DNA from: Candidatus Aminicenantota bacterium
GTDB lineage: Bacteria; Acidobacteriota; Aminicenantia; UBA2199
Direction of reading: 5' to 3'
Length of the DNA: 21,496 nt
Assembly: GCA_020355945.1 (NCBI GenBank)
Contig: CP070627.1
Coordinates: forward strand, 8,170,732-8,192,227
The notes under the pieces were generated by a model. It saw only the letters and a program-made list of their open reading frames with translations. It did no database searches and was not told where the DNA came from. Shown in pieces: positions 1-6,945 of the stretch (within the stretch, counting starts at the first letter, position 1; the number at the start of each line of letters is the position of its first letter). Made by a program: the position numbers and the translations under genes.

Positions 1-312
1 CGGACCTTTTCTAAGTTTGCAGTTATAGGAGAAAACCTTGTAGAGTACCCACATTTCAAACCCGCGGACCGGGGAGATGGAAGGGTATATATCAATGAGA
101 CCCAGTATTTTTCCAACATAGCGAAAGAATTATGGGAGTTTGAAGTTTGTGGTTATCAAGTATTGAAGAAATGGCTGCAAGTGCGAAGAAAAAGAATACT
201 AACACCTGGAGAGATTCTTCATTACATTAAGATTTGTCGTGCCCTTGAGTTAACCGTTAAGTACGGTGAGAAAATCGACGGTTTGTATTCACAATTGGAA
301 AAGACACTATAA
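1..312 (+). CDS. Type ISP restriction/DNA-methyltransferase enzyme, C-terminal end (partial at 5')
   Basis: Reading frame 1 is open from the first base of the window to the TAA at 310-312, giving 103 C-terminal residues. The segment NETQYFSNIAKELWEF, then VCGYQVLKKWL and LTPGEILHYIKICRALELT, has the pattern of the C-terminal specificity (target recognition) domain of Type ISP restriction-modification enzymes, single-chain nucleases/N6-adenine methyltransferases. That domain usually ends with a 'GYQVxxKWLxxRKGRxLSxxDIxHYxKI' stretch followed by a helix, as seen here. Translocase and methyltransferase parts would lie upstream of the window, so whether the whole gene is intact cannot be judged. 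The family call is from motif memory. Confidence 0.75.
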   Translation, partial: RTFSKFAVIGENLVEYPHFKPADRGDGRVYINETQYFSNIAKELWEFEVCGYQVLKKWLQVRRKRILTPGEILHYIKICRALELTVKYGEKIDGLYSQLEKTL

Positions 313-313
313 A

Positions 314-430
314 ATAAAAGGAATGCAAATTGCAGGAAAATCCGGGTTTGAAAATGTATGTCATTTTACAAAATCGTTTGAAGAATTTTATGGGATTACC
401 CCAGGGAAATTTAAAAAAATGATTGTTTGA
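314..430 (+). pseudogene. AraC-family HTH C-terminal fragment
   Basis: The frame ending in TGA at 428-430 reads GKSGFENVCHFTKSFEEFYG and then ITPGKFKKM. This is the end of the second helix-turn-helix of an AraC/XylS transcription factor (pattern GFxxxxxFxxxFKxxxGxTPxxyR). The coding-like part spans only about 35 residues, starts one base after the stop of the preceding gene, lacks the first HTH and any effector domain, and has no ribosome binding site. It is best read as the tail of a lost regulator. From 431 to the promoter at 591 only A-rich sequence is seen. Confidence 0.7.
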
Positions 431-590
431 AAAAAGAGGAAACAGGAAAACAAAAAATGTGCCCAAAAAATAAAAAAGGTGCCAGGCAAAGGCATGAAAA
501 GTAAATGTTCACCGGTGATAATCCGTGTAAATCGCCAGTATTTGGAAAAAAAATTCAAAATTAGAATTGCTGGATACCGGAAACGTACCC

Positions 591-619
591 TTGTAATTTT
601 TTTACATTTGTGCTAGAAT
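591..619 (+). promoter_or_regulatory. sigma-70-type promoter for the CPBP/DUF362 operon
   Basis: TTGTAA (591-596), a 17-base spacer, and TAGAAT (614-619). A TG one base before the -10 (611-612) makes an extended -10. Transcription would start near 626, about 90 bases before the ATG at 715. The leader contains two overlapping CTCAAGCACTC repeats (626-648). Confidence 0.5.
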
Positions 620-714
620 AACTCCCTCAAGCACTCCTCAAGCACTCAAGCAGTAAGAGAAGTTGTAAGAGATTTTTTTTAAAAAGTATAATATATGAGA
701 TAGGAGGTGTTCAA

Positions 715-1569
715 ATGGCCGATGAAAAGGCAAAATTAAACTCCATTGATCTGGCGGAGCCTGATGCATTCACCATCTTCCAGATAATTATCAATACGTT
801 GAAAAAGCTCAGGGACAAGACCGCCATTATCTTATGGAGTTCCTTTATCTTATTAACAGTGTGGGGATTTAAAGGGGACACACAATTGTTTTTCAATCTT
901 TTTGGTAATAATTGGTTAAAGGAGTTGTTCCCGGGGATACCCTGGCGCAATCAACTCTTCTCTTTTCTCTCCGGTTTTATCCTACTGGTAATTATCCCCT
1001 GCTGCATCATTAAATTTGTTTTTAAGGAGAAGCTCTCCGAATATGGATTGGGTTGGCCCAAAGGCAAAGATAAAATCAAACTCAGTAGAGTGGCAATTTT
1101 GGTGACCCTGGGCATTGGTATCCCGGTGTTCTTCCTGGGGACCTTTGATCCCGGCATGCAAGCGGAATATCCACTATTTGAAAAAGGGGCTATCACCACC
1201 TGGGGGGGGTTTATCGTCTATGAACTGGTATATTTCTTGTTTTTTATCGTTATCGAATTCATTTTTAGAGGCTATCTCCTTTTTGGTCTGTACGGAATTG
1301 AAGATGTGCATGCAGTCAAAGGCGTCAAAGGCATAAAGGGTCCATTGATATTTGGTCTATATGCTATTTTAATTCAAATGCTGGCCTATACCATGTGGCA
1401 CATTGGCAAACCAGTGCCTGAATATGTGGGAGCCCTGGTCTGGGGGGTGGCGGTGGCTGCCGTGGCTTTGAGAATCCGGTCCATTTGGCCAATTATTTTC
1501 GTCCACTGGATACTTAATGTATTTGTGGATGTGGTTATGTGTATTAGGTTTAACCTCATTCCAGGCTAA
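715..1569 (+). CDS. CPBP-family (Abi-like) membrane protein, probable intramembrane metalloprotease homologue
   Basis: A 284-residue polytopic membrane protein. Hydrophobic segments lie at about residues 36-50, 82-103, 125-142, 164-180, 210-228, 236-252 and 257-275. The family's three motifs are recognisable: IEFIFR (180-185) for the usual EExxxR, YTMWH (225-229) for the FxxxH motif, and HWILN (264-268) for the HxxxN motif. The first Glu of EExxxR is Ile here, so catalytic competence is uncertain. CPBP proteins cleave prenylated or peptide substrates in the membrane, or act in bacteriocin immunity. AGGAGG at 702-707 supports the ATG at 715. DUF362 follows after 35 bases, suggesting an operon. 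The substrate is unknown. Confidence 0.75.
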   Translation: MADEKAKLNSIDLAEPDAFTIFQIIINTLKKLRDKTAIILWSSFILLTVWGFKGDTQLFFNLFGNNWLKELFPGIPWRNQLFSFLSGFILLVIIPCCIIKFVFKEKLSEYGLGWPKGKDKIKLSRVAILVTLGIGIPVFFLGTFDPGMQAEYPLFEKGAITTWGGFIVYELVYFLFFIVIEFIFRGYLLFGLYGIEDVHAVKGVKGIKGPLIFGLYAILIQMLAYTMWHIGKPVPEYVGALVWGVAVAAVALRIRSIWPIIFVHWILNVFVDVVMCIRFNLIPG

Positions 1570-1604
1570 TGACCATGGAATAAAAAAAGAAAAGGAGGTA
1601 AACC

Positions 1605-2714
1605 ATGGAAAAAACCGTCGGAGTAGTGAGAGGGACCGATAAGCTTTCAAGTTTTCATGAATTGGTTGAAATAACCCAATTCGATAATCTGCTGTTGGAG
1701 GCATTAAAGAAGTCGGGAAAAGAGAAAAGTGAATTTAAAATTATCATTAAGCCCAACATGATGGTGTTTGTAAACCAGGAAAAATTCAAGGCTGTTATCA
1801 CTGATATTGAACTGGTGGAGTGCCTGGTGGACCATCTGATCAAGTTGGGTTTCGCCAATATCATGGTATGTGAAGCCCAAAACGATGTAGGCAGGATGCT
1901 GAAAAACCACAATGTAGAATTCGTTTCCAGGCAAATTGGCTATGAACCCAAAGGCAGGTATAAAATCGTTGATTTGACCCTGGAATCCGTACCTTACCAC
2001 TATATCTATAAAGACAAAAAAGGTAAAACCAGGAAATGGAAAGACAGGGTGGGCAAAAGTTGGATGGAGGCGGATTTCCGTATTACTTTTGCCAAATGTA
2101 AAACCCATGAGCACGATTGGATGACCCTGGGGATAAAGAATGTGTACGGTTGTTTGCCCCGGTCCAACAAAGTGGCAATATACCATATCAAACATGAAAT
2201 TTTTGACGTGACTGCCCGTGAGCTCTTTAATTTTCCGCTTCATTTTTCCTTCGTCGATGCCTGGGTGGGGTCTGATGGCTTTCAGGGTTATAAAATTGCC
2301 CATCCCCAGGAATTGAATATGTTCTTTGGTGGCAGCGATGCCATTGCCGTCGATATGGAGATATTTAAAAGAGCTGGCCTGGACCCCCACAAATCTATAA
2401 TCTTAAGAAAAGCAGTGGAGCAACTGTATGATGGGGCTTATCCAAACTATACGGTGAAGGGTGATAAGAACACGGGATTCAGCCAGTTATGCGACTGGAA
2501 GAATATTGAGGATCAGATTGTCAAAGATATTGATATCATGGAGGAGATCTACATCGCCTGGGGATTTATCAACCTCAAAGCCATTTCAACATCTGCGGAC
2601 TATGAAATGTTTCCTCCCAAAAATTTCTTTTACCGTTTGTTAGTGTGGCTCAGCAAAAAGCTCTACGGCTTTTTTAAACTTTTCAAATGGTACCGGAAAT
2701 TCTACCAGCGGTAG
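1605..2714 (+). CDS. DUF362-domain protein
   Basis: A 369-residue protein with the DUF362 hallmarks: IIIKPNMM (46-53), an acidic Rossmann-like stretch IMVCEAQND (86-94), and FAKCKTHEHDWMTLGIKNVYG (162-182), where the K-TH and LKN-type residues are typical. Some DUF362 proteins carry ferredoxin-like Cys clusters; none is visible here, so this is the stand-alone form. The family function is unsettled. The C-terminus is basic and aromatic (FFYRLLVWLSKKLYG region), perhaps membrane-associated. GGAGG at 1593-1597 supports the ATG at 1605. The gene sits 35 bases behind the CPBP gene with no visible promoter between, so the two are probably co-transcribed. Confidence 0.8.
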   Translation: MEKTVGVVRGTDKLSSFHELVEITQFDNLLLEALKKSGKEKSEFKIIIKPNMMVFVNQEKFKAVITDIELVECLVDHLIKLGFANIMVCEAQNDVGRMLKNHNVEFVSRQIGYEPKGRYKIVDLTLESVPYHYIYKDKKGKTRKWKDRVGKSWMEADFRITFAKCKTHEHDWMTLGIKNVYGCLPRSNKVAIYHIKHEIFDVTARELFNFPLHFSFVDAWVGSDGFQGYKIAHPQELNMFFGGSDAIAVDMEIFKRAGLDPHKSIILRKAVEQLYDGAYPNYTVKGDKNTGFSQLCDWKNIEDQIVKDIDIMEEIYIAWGFINLKAISTSADYEMFPPKNFFYRLLVWLSKKLYGFFKLFKWYRKFYQR

Positions 2715-2745
2715 TAAAAATAAAAAGGATTTTGGCTGCTGGAGG

Positions 2746-2780
2746 CACAGAAACACAGAAACACAGAAACACAGAAACAG
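2746..2780 (+). repeat. tandem repeat, (CACAGAAA) x 4.4
   Basis: Four perfect copies of CACAGAAA (2746-2777) followed by a partial CAG. It lies between the DUF362 stop and the promoter of the NifU-like gene. CACAGA-type tandem repeats of this sort are common in intergenic DNA of several bacterial groups. A related CCACAAAAGGCACAAAAAA stretch occurs at 20657-20677. Confidence 0.9.
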
Positions 2781-2785
2781 TAACA

Positions 2786-2814
2786 TTGACTTTAAGGGAT
2801 TTATGTAATAGAAT
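2786..2814 (+). promoter_or_regulatory. sigma-70-type promoter for the NifU-like gene
   Basis: TTGACT (2786-2791), a 17-base spacer, and TAGAAT (2809-2814). Transcription would start near 2821, giving a leader of about 48 bases. This makes the NifU-like gene its own transcription unit, separate from the DUF362 gene. Confidence 0.65.
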
Positions 2815-2868
2815 ATATATCTACTCTTCCAAGTGGAATTGTCCAGATTGGATAAGGAGGTAAGTAAC

Positions 2869-3090
2869 ATGAGAGAAAAAGTCGAACAAGTGCTTGGCGA
2901 AGTAAGGCCCGCATTACAGGCAGATGGCGGCGATGTAGAACTGGTGGATGTGACACCCGATGGTATTGTAAAAGTGAAATTAACCGGTGCCTGCCACGGA
3001 TGCCCCATGGCAGAAATGACCCTGCGCCAGGGTATCGAAAGTCACCTCAAAGATAAAATACCCGAAGTGAAAAGCGTTGAAGCCGCGTAA
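2869..3090 (+). CDS. NifU C-terminal-domain protein (Nfu-type Fe-S scaffold)
   Basis: A 73-residue stand-alone NifU C-terminal domain. It has [13 protein letters not shown] (16-28) and [13 protein letters not shown] (40-52), whose CxxC (C42, C45) binds a 4Fe-4S cluster between two subunits in this family. Such proteins store or pass Fe-S clusters to apoproteins in the cytoplasm. An in-frame GTG at 2833 would add 12 residues, but GGAGG at 2856-2860, eight bases before the ATG at 2869, decides for the shorter form, and the domain begins there. No other Fe-S assembly gene is in the window. Confidence 0.9.
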   Translation: MREKVEQVLGEVRPALQADGGDVELVDVTPDGIVKVKLTGACHGCPMAEMTLRQGIESHLKDKIPEVKSVEAA

Positions 3091-3140
3091 TTAAAATATA
3101 TTAAACTAAAAACTCTTTGGGTGGATTTTGTGTGCCGGAT

Positions 3141-4262
3141 TTAAACCAGCCGTTTGATTTCTGCGATTAAACGATCGATTTGCTCCCGGGTATGAGTGGA
3201 GAAAATGGAAATTCGTACGGCACCGCCTCGAGGGACACTGGTATATCCACCATAAGGCACATAGGTGACGGCGATATTTCTTTCAAATAATTCCAGTTGA
3301 AGTGCTTTAGGGTCTATTTTTTCTTTTTCCTTACTATAGAGACAGATGATGGGAACGGGGGTATCATTGATATCAAATCCCAGGTTTCGTAATCCGTTTT
3401 TCGCATGGGCGACATTGTCCCACAATGTTTTCCTGATTCCAGGGTTATTGTACAGGATTTCCAGGGCTTTTGCAGTGGCTGCTGCGGAGGGGATGGGGAC
3501 ATTACTACAGGCATTGACCAGGGTGGATTTTTGTTTTAACTTTTTTATAAATTCATCATCACCGAAAATGATCCCGCCATGACCTCCCAATGCCTTACTC
3601 AAGGTACCGGAAGAATAAAACCTCTCTCCTTTCATTCCAAAGTACTCAAAGCTCCCATGTCCTTTTTCACCGATAACACCGGTGGCATGAGCATCATCCA
3701 CGCAAATAACCGCACCTTCAATCCCTGCTGACACTTCATGATACCCGGGGAGTGGAGAAATTTCACCGGATATGGGAAAAATCCCATCACATAAGATCAA
3801 AGGGCGCTGGGAAGGCTTAAGATGCTGTTTAAGTTTTTGGTTTAAATCTCCAGGACTCCGATGTTCAAATATAATCACAGGTTTTTGCACCAATGATGTG
3901 GCCAGTCGAGAAGAGTAATGAGATTCTCTGTCAATAAAAATCACTTCATAGTCATCTTTTAGCGCTTCAAGTAAAACCGGGCTCCCCAAACATCCGGAAA
4001 TATAATACAAAACGTCGTTGGTTTCGAAGAATTGGGCAGCCTTAGCTTCGATTTCAAGTAATACCGGGTTGGTGCCATATCCGGCCCGAGTGGTGGCACT
4101 GGAGATCCCATATTTCTTAACCGCGTCACATGCCGCCTCTACCACCTCAAGGTGCACTTGAAAACCAAAATAACCACAGCCGCTGAAATAATCCACTACT
4201 TTCCTATTGATAATTGCCGTGGCATCCGGCTCACTCTCCATTATATATTCTTCCACTTCCAT
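3141..4262 (-). CDS. alpha-oxoamine synthase-type PLP enzyme (class II aminotransferase fold)
   Basis: A 373-residue fold-type I PLP enzyme of the alpha-oxoamine synthase group (AONS/KBL/ALAS/SPT), which condenses an amino acid with an acyl thioester and releases CO2. Visible sites are DRESHYS (111-117, the PLP-stacking His), VDDAHATG (188-195, Asp and His contacting the pyridine ring) and SSGTLSKALGGHGG (217-230, Schiff-base Lys about 223). An in-frame ATG at 4298 lies inside the upstream gene. AAGGAGG five bases before the ATG at 4262 decides the start. The gene begins 20 bases after the stop of the 458-residue gene, so they form an operon. No bioF neighbours (bioA, bioD, bioB) are present, so biotin synthesis is not implied. 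The product is unknown. Confidence 0.85.
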   Translation of the reverse strand: MEVEEYIMESEPDATAIINRKVVDYFSGCGYFGFQVHLEVVEAACDAVKKYGISSATTRAGYGTNPVLLEIEAKAAQFFETNDVLYYISGCLGSPVLLEALKDDYEVIFIDRESHYSSRLATSLVQKPVIIFEHRSPGDLNQKLKQHLKPSQRPLILCDGIFPISGEISPLPGYHEVSAGIEGAVICVDDAHATGVIGEKGHGSFEYFGMKGERFYSSGTLSKALGGHGGIIFGDDEFIKKLKQKSTLVNACSNVPIPSAAATAKALEILYNNPGIRKTLWDNVAHAKNGLRNLGFDINDTPVPIICLYSKEKEKIDPKALQLELFERNIAVTYVPYGGYTSVPRGGAVRISIFSTHTREQIDRLIAEIKRLV

Positions 4263-4282
4263 GATGGCCTCCTTATTATTCC

Positions 4283-5659
4283 TTATACAATTTCCCACAT
4301 CGTCTCAATGGCTGAACCGATCATATCCTTAACTCTCATATCAAGCATTTTATCCAGGTCCCCATCTGTTAAGCCGCCGTCAAGATTACCATTGAATCTA
4401 CCGTCCCGGGAATTATAATGCCAGATCAAATCGATACCGCTGTTAAAATTAAAGGGAAACATACCGCATATCAATCCATCGGTGATACGGGAGGCAAATT
4501 GATCCGCCGCGTCCATCATCTCCAGTTCTTTAAGAGTTTTAATATGTACCTTTTGTATTTGGGGGAGATAATCCACCTGGTTAAAACCACCCAGGGCCAC
4601 ACTGCCCTCAATGAAGGTGGTGATTAAAAAATCCAGGAAAAGAGTGGATAAAATCTTCCTGGTGACTAACGCATCGATAATCACTTCTCTCTCCAATTTA
4701 ATATTAAAATTTTCACCCACCAATGAGTTGGAAGCATCATCCAGTTGAAGACCGGTAACCCGTATTTTATTCTTTCTTTCTATAATTCCCCAGAATAATT
4801 GAGATCCCATATTTTCTCCCCAACAAGAGGGGATTCCATAGAAATTCTTTATAAATAGGCGCCTGACTGCCGGATCGAAAAGAATCAATGAAATGAGTGA
4901 ATCCTCCCTCTTTATCTCATCAATAAGAAGATTTAACAGGACCTGGTTAGATTGAAGATAAATAAGATCAGGAACGGAACCCCTGATGGATCGATCGAAA
5001 TAATACTTCCACAGTTTATGGTTCAGGAAGGTGATTTGATCGGAGAATTTTTCATAGTTTTCTCTTGCTTTTTGGATCTCCAGGCAGTCGAAAAAAAGAA
5101 ATTCCAGGAACTTTTTCTCTTCCGGTGTTAATGAATCCCTGTCATAGCTGATACAAAAACTGTCGATTCCTTTTCTTCTTTCAGAGCTCAATTTATCCTG
5201 GAAAAGAAAAACAGGCAATTTGCACTGTTTTTCTCCAAAGAAATTAAATTTTTGGTTTTTGAAGAAGAATCCCCTGGGATGTGATTTGCTTTTCATCGGG
5301 ATACTGCCGGTGGCCAGGACCACTGCATACGGCAGCTTCAATTCTTTTATTATTTCAGCATACAGTATATTTGAATTATAGAGAAGCTTATCGTTTAATA
5401 ATGCGTGGTGATCGGCCGTTGATATTAAAGGGTAACGTGAAAGTTGGCTTTCAAGCGAATGAAGGGATATTTCACCGGGGAGAATTCGCTGCACCTCTTC
5501 TATTATTGCTTTCTTCATCAACTGTTTATTTTTTTTGTGTACGATTGATTTCCTGATATCTGTGATAAAATCCCTGAAGGTACCAGGATACTCATATTTT
5601 TTCAGCATTCCCGGTCTCTTCTTAAAAAACTCTTCTAATTTTTTATTCGTCGGCACCAC
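4283..5659 (-). CDS. unrecognised 458-residue protein, partner of the oxoamine synthase
   Basis: I do not recognise the family. The protein is soluble-looking, with no signal peptide or clear membrane helix, a basic N-terminus, a conserved-looking core around STADHHALLND (about 96-106) and LATGSIPMKSKSHPRGFFF, and a Gly/Asp-rich tail. STADHH is reminiscent of a metal or acid-base site, but this is only a guess. The start is a GTG at 5659 with AGGAGG six bases upstream. A second, broken copy of its middle part occurs at 11382-11630 and keeps the motifs LFFDCL, FSDQ.TFLN and KLWK, showing these are constrained. It is the promoter-proximal gene of an operon with the PLP enzyme, so it may supply or process that enzyme's acyl or amino substrate (inference). 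Confidence 0.7.
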   Translation of the reverse strand: MVPTNKKLEEFFKKRPGMLKKYEYPGTFRDFITDIRKSIVHKKNKQLMKKAIIEEVQRILPGEISLHSLESQLSRYPLISTADHHALLNDKLLYNSNILYAEIIKELKLPYAVVLATGSIPMKSKSHPRGFFFKNQKFNFFGEKQCKLPVFLFQDKLSSERRKGIDSFCISYDRDSLTPEEKKFLEFLFFDCLEIQKARENYEKFSDQITFLNHKLWKYYFDRSIRGSVPDLIYLQSNQVLLNLLIDEIKREDSLISLILFDPAVRRLFIKNFYGIPSCWGENMGSQLFWGIIERKNKIRVTGLQLDDASNSLVGENFNIKLEREVIIDALVTRKILSTLFLDFLITTFIEGSVALGGFNQVDYLPQIQKVHIKTLKELEMMDAADQFASRITDGLICGMFPFNFNSGIDLIWHYNSRDGRFNGNLDGGLTDGDLDKMLDMRVKDMIGSAIETMWEIV

Positions 5660-5870
5660 GTTCGACCTCCTACTTTAAGTCCTATTTACTGCACTACCTG
5701 GTGTGATCATCATGGTATTCAATAATTTTTTCATTCTATGTCGATGATATATTCCAAAATCTTAGATAAATGATGGTGACGCGCGAAACAGCAGATTTCA
5801 CACGTCTGCATCTTTGGAGAAACAAATCTTTAAATTTGGATTTAACGTTATAAGGAAGGAATTTTAGGAA

Positions 5871-5899
5871 ATTATAACAAAATTTTCGATAATTGTCAA
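5871..5899 (-). promoter_or_regulatory. consensus sigma-70 promoter for the 458-residue gene/oxoamine synthase operon
   Basis: On the minus strand: TTGACA (5899-5894), a 17-base spacer, and TATAAT (5876-5871). Both hexamers match the consensus perfectly. Transcription would start near 5864, leaving an unusually long leader of about 205 bases before the GTG at 5659. Confidence 0.75.
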
Positions 5900-5947
5900 T
5901 TCAAAAATATTTTTTCAGTGTCGGGGCAAAAGAAAACCAGGAATAAT

Positions 5948-5975
5948 TTGACAAAAAATAATATCCTATTATAAT
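5948..5975 (+). promoter_or_regulatory. consensus sigma-70 promoter for the SAM methyltransferase
   Basis: TTGACA (5948-5953), a 16-base spacer, and TATAAT (5970-5975). Both hexamers are perfect. Transcription would start near 5982, about 65 bases before the ATG at 6047. Confidence 0.75.
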
Positions 5976-6046
5976 TTTGTTCAGCGGTGAAAAAATGTGT
6001 TTTTATAGGTTATTAAGTAAAGAGAAAATAACAAAGGAGACAACGT

Positions 6047-6847
6047 ATGACCAATAATATCGGTGACACCCTCTATAGTGTTGACGCTCGGTTTTACGAT
6101 CTTGACAACAGACCGGGACTAAAAGCAGATATCCCTTTCTATCTTGAAGATGCAGCAAAGATTAAGGGGCCTATATTGGAGCTGGCATGTGGGACCGTAA
6201 GACTGACAATACCCCTGGCTCAGGCAGGTCATGAGGTTTGGGCATTGGAGTACTCCGAGACAATGATTGAGGAATTCAAAAAAAAAATGAAAAATCTGCC
6301 CACGGAGACAACGGGAAAAATTCACCTGGTTCACGGAGATATGAGCAATTTTCAAATAAATCAAAAATTCCCGTTAATTCTTCTTCCTGCCAGGTCCTTT
6401 CAATTATTGCTCGAGGAAACCAAAGAAAACGCATGTTTGAAAAATGTCCGTTACCATTTAACGGACAATGGTTATTTCATTATTGATATCGCTAATTTTA
6501 TTGGTAAAAAGGAGAAAGCAAATCAATGGGTAAGTGAGGAAGAAGTGTTAGACTGGGAAAATATAGACCCCGTAACAGGAGACAACGTACGCAGAACCCA
6601 TAAAAAGAAACAGATTGATACCCAAAAACAAATTATCTATCCTCTAAAGACCTATTATATAACCAAAAAGGATGGTTCAACAGCAAAAATAGTCAAACAA
6701 TCTGCCTGGAAATATTTCTTTAATAACCAGATAAAAAGTCTTCTTACGGACAGGGGTTTTAAAATAATTGAAGAACTGGGAACATATGATAGAAAACCAA
6801 TTACTGAGGATTCCCATTTCATATTTATTTGTCAAAAGAAACACTGA
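6047..6847 (+). CDS. class I SAM-dependent methyltransferase
   Basis: A 266-residue cytoplasmic methyltransferase. Motif I is ILELACGTVRLT (43-54). The usual ExGCGTGRxT is recognisable, but the last Gly is Val (residue 51), which may weaken SAM binding. ALEYSETMI (66-74) is the acidic ribose-binding loop and LVHGDMSNF is motif II/III. The N-terminal YDLDNR and the long C-terminal beta-rich part fit the small-molecule (Methyltransf_25-like) group. AAGGAGA at 6034-6040 supports the ATG. It has its own promoter and a candidate terminator downstream, so it is probably monocistronic. It is divergent from the oxoamine synthase operon, so it could modify that product, but this is inference. The substrate is unknown. 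Confidence 0.8.
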   Translation: MTNNIGDTLYSVDARFYDLDNRPGLKADIPFYLEDAAKIKGPILELACGTVRLTIPLAQAGHEVWALEYSETMIEEFKKKMKNLPTETTGKIHLVHGDMSNFQINQKFPLILLPARSFQLLLEETKENACLKNVRYHLTDNGYFIIDIANFIGKKEKANQWVSEEEVLDWENIDPVTGDNVRRTHKKKQIDTQKQIIYPLKTYYITKKDGSTAKIVKQSAWKYFFNNQIKSLLTDRGFKIIEELGTYDRKPITEDSHFIFICQKKH

Positions 6848-6862
6848 AACCAAAATGTTTCT

Positions 6863-6890
6863 AAATTTTTAAGTAAAATTTGTTTTTTTT
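6863..6890 (+). terminator. candidate intrinsic terminator after the methyltransferase gene
   Basis: A 7-bp inverted repeat, AAATTTT (6863-6869) and AAAATTT (6875-6881), with a TAAGT loop, is followed by G and eight T residues (6883-6890). The stem is all A/T and therefore weak; the T tract is the stronger sign. It ends just before the next promoter's -35. Confidence 0.4.
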
Positions 6891-6891
6891 C

Positions 6892-6920
6892 TTGACATTC
6901 GTTTCTGATGTCTTTATACT
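6892..6920 (+). promoter_or_regulatory. sigma-70-type promoter for TonB receptor 1
   Basis: TTGACA (6892-6897), a 17-base spacer, and TATACT (6915-6920). Transcription would start near 6927, only about 20 bases before the ATG at 6946. Confidence 0.7.
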
Positions 6921-6945
6921 TAAAATTTAAACTCCAGGAGGTACT

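Larger units (their letters stand above)
5660..6046. other. divergent intergenic region with back-to-back promoters
   Basis: A 387-bp gap between divergent genes. It holds the two promoters listed separately, whose -35 boxes are 48 bases apart, an A/T-rich core at 5860-5990, and a leftward leader of about 205 bases. In that leader a small inverted repeat GCAGA (5791-5795) / TCTGC (5805-5809) with a 9-base loop is visible. I see no gene and cannot assign a riboswitch. Confidence 0.6.

Noticed and set aside
1704..2390. Long minus-strand open frame of 228 codons inside the DUF362 gene
   Set aside because: It lies opposite a well-supported gene with a ribosome binding site and family motifs, has no recognisable domain and no promoter; it is a shadow frame.
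3141..4262. Calling the PLP enzyme bioF (biotin synthesis)
   Set aside because: The motifs only place it in the oxoamine synthase group, and no other biotin gene is near. The partner is an unknown protein, so the narrower name is not supported.
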